Positions 5,776 to 7,772 of a DNA stretch of 7,772 bases are shown here, one piece after another. Where the stretch lies: positions 1 through 7,772 of the forward strand of contig QXWX01000172.1 in the NCBI GenBank assembly GCA_009911175.1. The letters run 5' to 3'. The stretch comes from Lachnospiraceae bacterium. Its GTDB lineage: Bacteria; Bacillota_A; Clostridia; Lachnospirales; Lachnospiraceae. Under the pieces are notes generated by a model. That model was not told where the DNA came from. It worked only from the letters and a program-made list of their open reading frames with translations, and searched no databases. How positions within the stretch are numbered: the stretch's first letter is position 1; each line of letters starts with the position of its first letter. The position numbers and the translations under genes are program-made.

Positions 5776-6516
5776 ATGAATGATGCGGTTTTAAAGCCCG
5801 GAGAGCGTCTGGATGATCTACAGCTCAGCGGATACATGATCATCCAGGATCCGGAGAGGTTTTGTTTTGGCGTGGACGCGGTGCTTTTGACGGATTTTGT
5901 GAAGGTGAAAAAGGGAGAGCGTGTGCTGGATCTGGGTACGGGAACCGGAGTGATCCCCATTTTACTGGAAGCCAAGACGAAGGGGGCGCATTTTACCGGG
6001 CTGGAGATCCAGAAGGAAAGCGCGGATATGGCGAGACGTAGTGTACAGTATAACGGGATTTCGGAAAAAGTCGATATAGTGACGGGGGATATCAAAGAGG
6101 CGGCGGAGATTTTCAAAACGGCCTCTTTTAACGTGATTACGACGAATCCTCCGTATATGCGGGGACAGCACGGCCTGGAAAATCTGTCGGATGCCAGAAC
6201 CATCGCAAGGCATGAAGTGCTCTGTACGCTGGAGGATATTCTGCGGGAGAGTGCCAGGATCCTGCCGGAGAGCAAGGGAAGATTTTATATGATACATAAG
6301 CCGTTCCGGCTGGTGGAGATCCTGAATATGATGTGTCGGTATAAGATTGAACCGAAGCGGATTCAGTTTGTGCATCCCTATGTGGACAAGGAGCCGACCA
6401 TGGTGCTGATTGAGGGCATGAAAGGCGGAAAATCGCGGGTTACGATTGAGCCGCCGGTGGTGATGTACCGGACAATTGCCGAAAAGGGAGGCTCTGACGG
6501 CCTTTCCGGATTATGA
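5776..6516 (+). CDS. trmN6: tRNA1(Val) (adenine37-N6)-methyltransferase (YabB/YfiC)
   Basis: This 246-aa class I SAM-dependent methyltransferase fits the TrmN6 family, whose E. coli member (YfiC) makes m6A at A37 of tRNA-Val with anticodon UAC. FGVDAVLL (31-38) is the family N-terminal motif. VLDLGTGTG (50-58) is motif I, binding SAM, and E77 in GLEI should hold the ribose. NPPY (124-127) is the catalytic motif IV of N6-adenine methyltransferases. The length is close to Bacillus YabB (about 247 aa). AGGAGG (5757-5762) lies 13 nt before the ATG, somewhat long, with AGAGGA closer. It stands between ricT and rsmI as in Bacillus, though yabA and the GIY-YIG gene yazA are missing. The expected tRNA substrate is encoded at 178-250. 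Family is secure; exact substrate is by homology. Confidence 0.9.
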   Translation: MNDAVLKPGERLDDLQLSGYMIIQDPERFCFGVDAVLLTDFVKVKKGERVLDLGTGTGVIPILLEAKTKGAHFTGLEIQKESADMARRSVQYNGISEKVDIVTGDIKEAAEIFKTASFNVITTNPPYMRGQHGLENLSDARTIARHEVLCTLEDILRESARILPESKGRFYMIHKPFRLVEILNMMCRYKIEPKRIQFVHPYVDKEPTMVLIEGMKGGKSRVTIEPPVVMYRTIAEKGGSDGLSGL

Positions 6517-6534
6517 TACAGGAGTGCGATAGCC

Positions 6535-6555
6535 ATGGATTTTTCGAATGGATAA
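6535..6555 (+). CDS. Possible leader peptide upstream of rsmI
   Basis: A six-codon frame, MDFSNG, follows AGGAG (6520-6524) at a spacing of 10 nt. It ends one base before the next ATG (6556), within the leader that can form alternative hairpins. Its size and position suit a translated leader, but no codon enrichment points to a specific amino acid, so the call is speculative. Confidence 0.2.
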   Translation: MDFSNG

Positions 6556-6558
6556 ATG

Positions 6559-6635
6559 GGTTGGATACTCAAAGAGCATCCAACCGCGCAGCTGGAATTT
6601 TTTTCAGGCGGCTATCCAACGCCAGATAGTTTTTT
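6559..6635 (+). promoter_or_regulatory. Attenuator-like leader of rsmI
   Basis: A hairpin GGTTGGAT/ATCCAACC (6559-6566/6578-6585) has an inner CTC-AAA-GAG and is followed 12 nt later by seven T (6598-6604). A second, weaker stem CTATC/GATAG (6612-6616/6625-6629) is directly followed by six T (6630-6635). The segment GTTGGAT (6560-6566) is also complementary to ATCCAAC (6614-6620), which would mask the left arm of the second stem. Mutually exclusive pairing with a terminator is the pattern of transcription attenuation. The signal that would switch it is unknown. Confidence 0.4.
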
Positions 6636-6655
6636 GATTAATAAGAGGGACGATT

Positions 6656-7501
6656 ATGTCAGGAACGTTATATTTATGTGCGACTCCCATCGGGAATCTG
6701 GAGGACATTACCTTCCGGGTTGTGCGGACATTGAGGGAAGTGGATCTGATCGCGGCGGAGGATACCCGCAACAGCATCAAGCTTCTGAATCATTTTGAAA
6801 TACAGACGCCCATGACCAGTTATCATGAGTATAACAAGTTTGAGAAGGGCAGGAAGCTGGTGGAAAGGCTTCTGGGTGGGGAAAATATCGCGCTGGTGAC
6901 GGACGCGGGGACACCAGGAATTTCTGATCCGGGGGAAGAGCTGGTAAAAATGTGTTATGAGTCGGGGATTTCTGTGACTTCACTTCCGGGTCCGGCTGCG
7001 TGTATCACGGCGCTGACCATTTCAGGAAGGGAGACGAGGCGGTTTGCGTTTGAGGCATTTTTACCCAGTGATAAGAAGGAACGGCTTCAGGTCTTGGAGG
7101 AATTGGAGCGGGAGACCCGAACGATGATCTTGTATGAGGCACCTCACCGGCTGGTGAAAACTTTGAGGCTGCTTGGGGAACACCTGGGACAAATGCGTCC
7201 GGCGACAGTATGCCGGGAGCTGACAAAACGGCATGAAACGGCATTTCTTACGACGCTGGGTGAGGCGGCGGCCTATTATGAGGCAAATGAACCGAAAGGG
7301 GAATGTGTGCTGGTGGTGGCCGGGAAAAGCCGGGAAGAGGTTGACGAAGAAAAAAGATCTCGCTGGGAGGGGATGGGTATTGAGGAGCATATCCAGATGT
7401 ACCTGAACCAGGGAATGGATCGGAAAGAGGCGATGAAACAGGCGGCGAAGGACCGGGGAGTGCCGAAGCGGGAGATTTATAATGCTTTGGTTCATGGGTA
7501 A
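6656..7501 (+). CDS. rsmI: 16S rRNA (cytidine1402-2'-O)-methyltransferase RsmI
   Basis: RsmI methylates the ribose of C1402 in the 16S rRNA decoding centre, using SAM; with RsmH it forms m4Cm1402 and tunes P-site fidelity. The 281-aa sequence has the full set of tetrapyrrole-methylase-fold motifs: LYLCATPIGNLEDIT (5-19), AEDTRNS (34-40), YHEYN (56-60), ALVTDAGTPGISDPG (79-93), LPGPAA (109-114), YEAPHR (159-164) and ELTKRHE (188-194). The C-terminus (about 240-281) is a helical tail ending VPKREIYNALV. GAGGG (6645-6649) precedes the ATG by 6 nt. It is the last gene of the co-oriented block; beyond it no open gene is visible on this strand, and a minus-strand group II intron converges on it. 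Confidence 0.95.
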   Translation: MSGTLYLCATPIGNLEDITFRVVRTLREVDLIAAEDTRNSIKLLNHFEIQTPMTSYHEYNKFEKGRKLVERLLGGENIALVTDAGTPGISDPGEELVKMCYESGISVTSLPGPAACITALTISGRETRRFAFEAFLPSDKKERLQVLEELERETRTMILYEAPHRLVKTLRLLGEHLGQMRPATVCRELTKRHETAFLTTLGEAAAYYEANEPKGECVLVVAGKSREEVDEEKRSRWEGMGIEEHIQMYLNQGMDRKEAMKQAAKDRGVPKREIYNALVHG

Positions 7502-7535
7502 GGAAGCAAAAGGCAAGTTATTTTTGCATGGAGCA

Positions 7536-7688
7536 CTAGTACAGCATTGCGTATATAATGGTGAATATTGCATTAATAATTGAGTAATAAGTGCTCGCTG
7601 TCCATGCCATTACTGCGTTGGAGTCAGTCAACGATGCTACCGGTATCGCCTCATTCCTCCGCCTTGTACTGACATGAACATCGAACGC
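7536..7688 (-). pseudogene. C-terminal coding remnant ending YAMLY (copy 2)
   Basis: On the minus strand, 50 codons are open from 7688 to the stop TAG (7538-7536), after an in-frame TAA. The frame begins AFDVHVSTRRRNEAIPVA, has no ATG near its start, and ends TIIYAMLY. The last 32 residues align with copy 1 at 2717-2794 (shared SL-D-NA at the front, A-FT-YAMLY at the back), with 7 extra residues in the middle and 18 identical terminal bases (7536-7553). I do not recognise the protein. Conservation of frame and stop between copies indicates descent from a real coding sequence. Confidence 0.5.
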
Positions 7689-7696
7689 TTATTACT
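7583..7696. repeat. 15-bp inverted repeat spanning ~114 bp
   Basis: The arms AGTAATAAGTGCTCG (7583-7597) and CGAACGCTTATTACT (7682-7696) pair at 14 of 15 positions, counting one G-U. The outer arm ends 1 nt from the predicted 3' end of the group II intron. The left arm falls in the 21-nt segment that copy 2 of the YAMLY remnant has and copy 1 lacks. Terminal repeats of a small non-autonomous element or a hairpin used as an intron landing site are both possible. Confidence 0.55.
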
Positions 7697-7697
7697 T

Positions 7698-7772
7698 ATC
7701 GGGTAGGAGGCTACCCATTAGTTGAGCAGCCGACCTCCCACACCACTGTACGTACCGTTCGGTATACAGCGG
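7698..7772 (-). mobile_element. Group II intron 3' end: domains V and VI (partial)
   Basis: Read on the minus strand, 7772-7743 forms domain V. The lower stem CCGCTGTA (7772-7765) pairs with TACAGTGG (7750-7743). A 2-nt bulge CG (7752-7751) and an upper stem TACC/GGTA with loop GAAC follow the catalytic hairpin consensus. A 3-nt joiner leads to domain VI (7739-7701), with stems GGGAGG/CCTACCC and GGCTGC/GTAGCC. The single unpaired A7704 in the basal stem is the expected branch point, 7 nt from the predicted 3' end (A7699, T7698, consensus AY). The rest of domain V and the intron body, perhaps with a reverse transcriptase, lie outside the window. Intron subclass cannot be fixed from this part. 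Confidence 0.85.

Noticed and set aside
6578..6635. A T-box riboswitch, suggested by ACCGCG after a hairpin with a terminator downstream.
   Set aside because: The conserved AGGGTGG part of the T-box is absent, and the leader is too short for a specifier stem.
6556..6798. An 80-codon frame starting MGWILKEHP before rsmI.
   Set aside because: It overlaps rsmI in another frame for more than half its length, and only the leader part is independent; no known motif is seen.
7506..7527. A terminator after rsmI from GCAAAA/TTTTGC.
   Set aside because: Six mostly A-T pairs with a 9-10 nt loop and no following U-tract; too weak to call.

Overview
The window looks like chromosomal DNA of a Firmicute of the class Clostridia, most likely the Lachnospiraceae. 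The evidence is strong AAGGAG-type Shine-Dalgarno sites, tRNA genes without encoded CCA ends, and gene order. The order decarboxylase - nucleotide kinase - holB - ricT (yaaT) - trmN6 (yabB) - rsmI (yabC) is a compact version of the Bacillus subtilis yaaO-tmk-yaaQ-yaaR-holB-yaaT-yabA-yabB-yazA-yabC block, with yaaQ, yaaR, yabA and yazA absent. The genus assignment is inference.

Region 1 (1-751) is the distal end of what appears to be an rRNA operon. The first ~11 bases resemble the 3' terminus of 23S rRNA. Six tRNA genes follow on the + strand: Asp(GUC), Val(UAC), Tyr(GUA), Thr(UGU), initiator Met(CAU) and Phe(GAA). All spacers longer than 12 nt contain hairpins, and a U-tract terminator closes the cluster. 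There is no room for a 5S gene between the 23S end and the first tRNA.

Region 2 (808-2634) is an Orn/Lys/Arg decarboxylase family PLP enzyme with its own promoter. It carries three low-complexity insertions, one containing a run of eight G. Region 3 (2635-2888) is a non-coding gap with a long imperfect hairpin, a short broken coding remnant ending in YAMLY, and a TATAAT-type promoter.

Region 4 (2889-7501) is a co-oriented housekeeping block. It contains a divergent guanylate-kinase-like protein where tmk sits in Bacillus, then holB (clamp loader delta'), ricT (Fe-S partner of RNase Y), trmN6 (tRNA-Val A37 methyltransferase) and rsmI (16S rRNA C1402 ribose methyltransferase). The theme is DNA replication plus maturation and modification of RNA. 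The window also encodes tRNA-Val(UAC), the expected substrate of TrmN6. Linkers in this block include a degenerate ~53-bp tandem duplication before trmN6 and an attenuator-like leader before rsmI.

Region 5 (7502-7772) holds no intact gene. It carries a second YAMLY-tailed remnant on the minus strand, an inverted repeat spanning 7583-7696, and domains V and VI of a group II intron on the minus strand. The predicted intron 3' end is at 7698 and its body lies beyond the window. The two remnants share an 18-bp perfect inverted repeat that brackets the kinase-rsmI block. No CRISPR array or defence system was seen.
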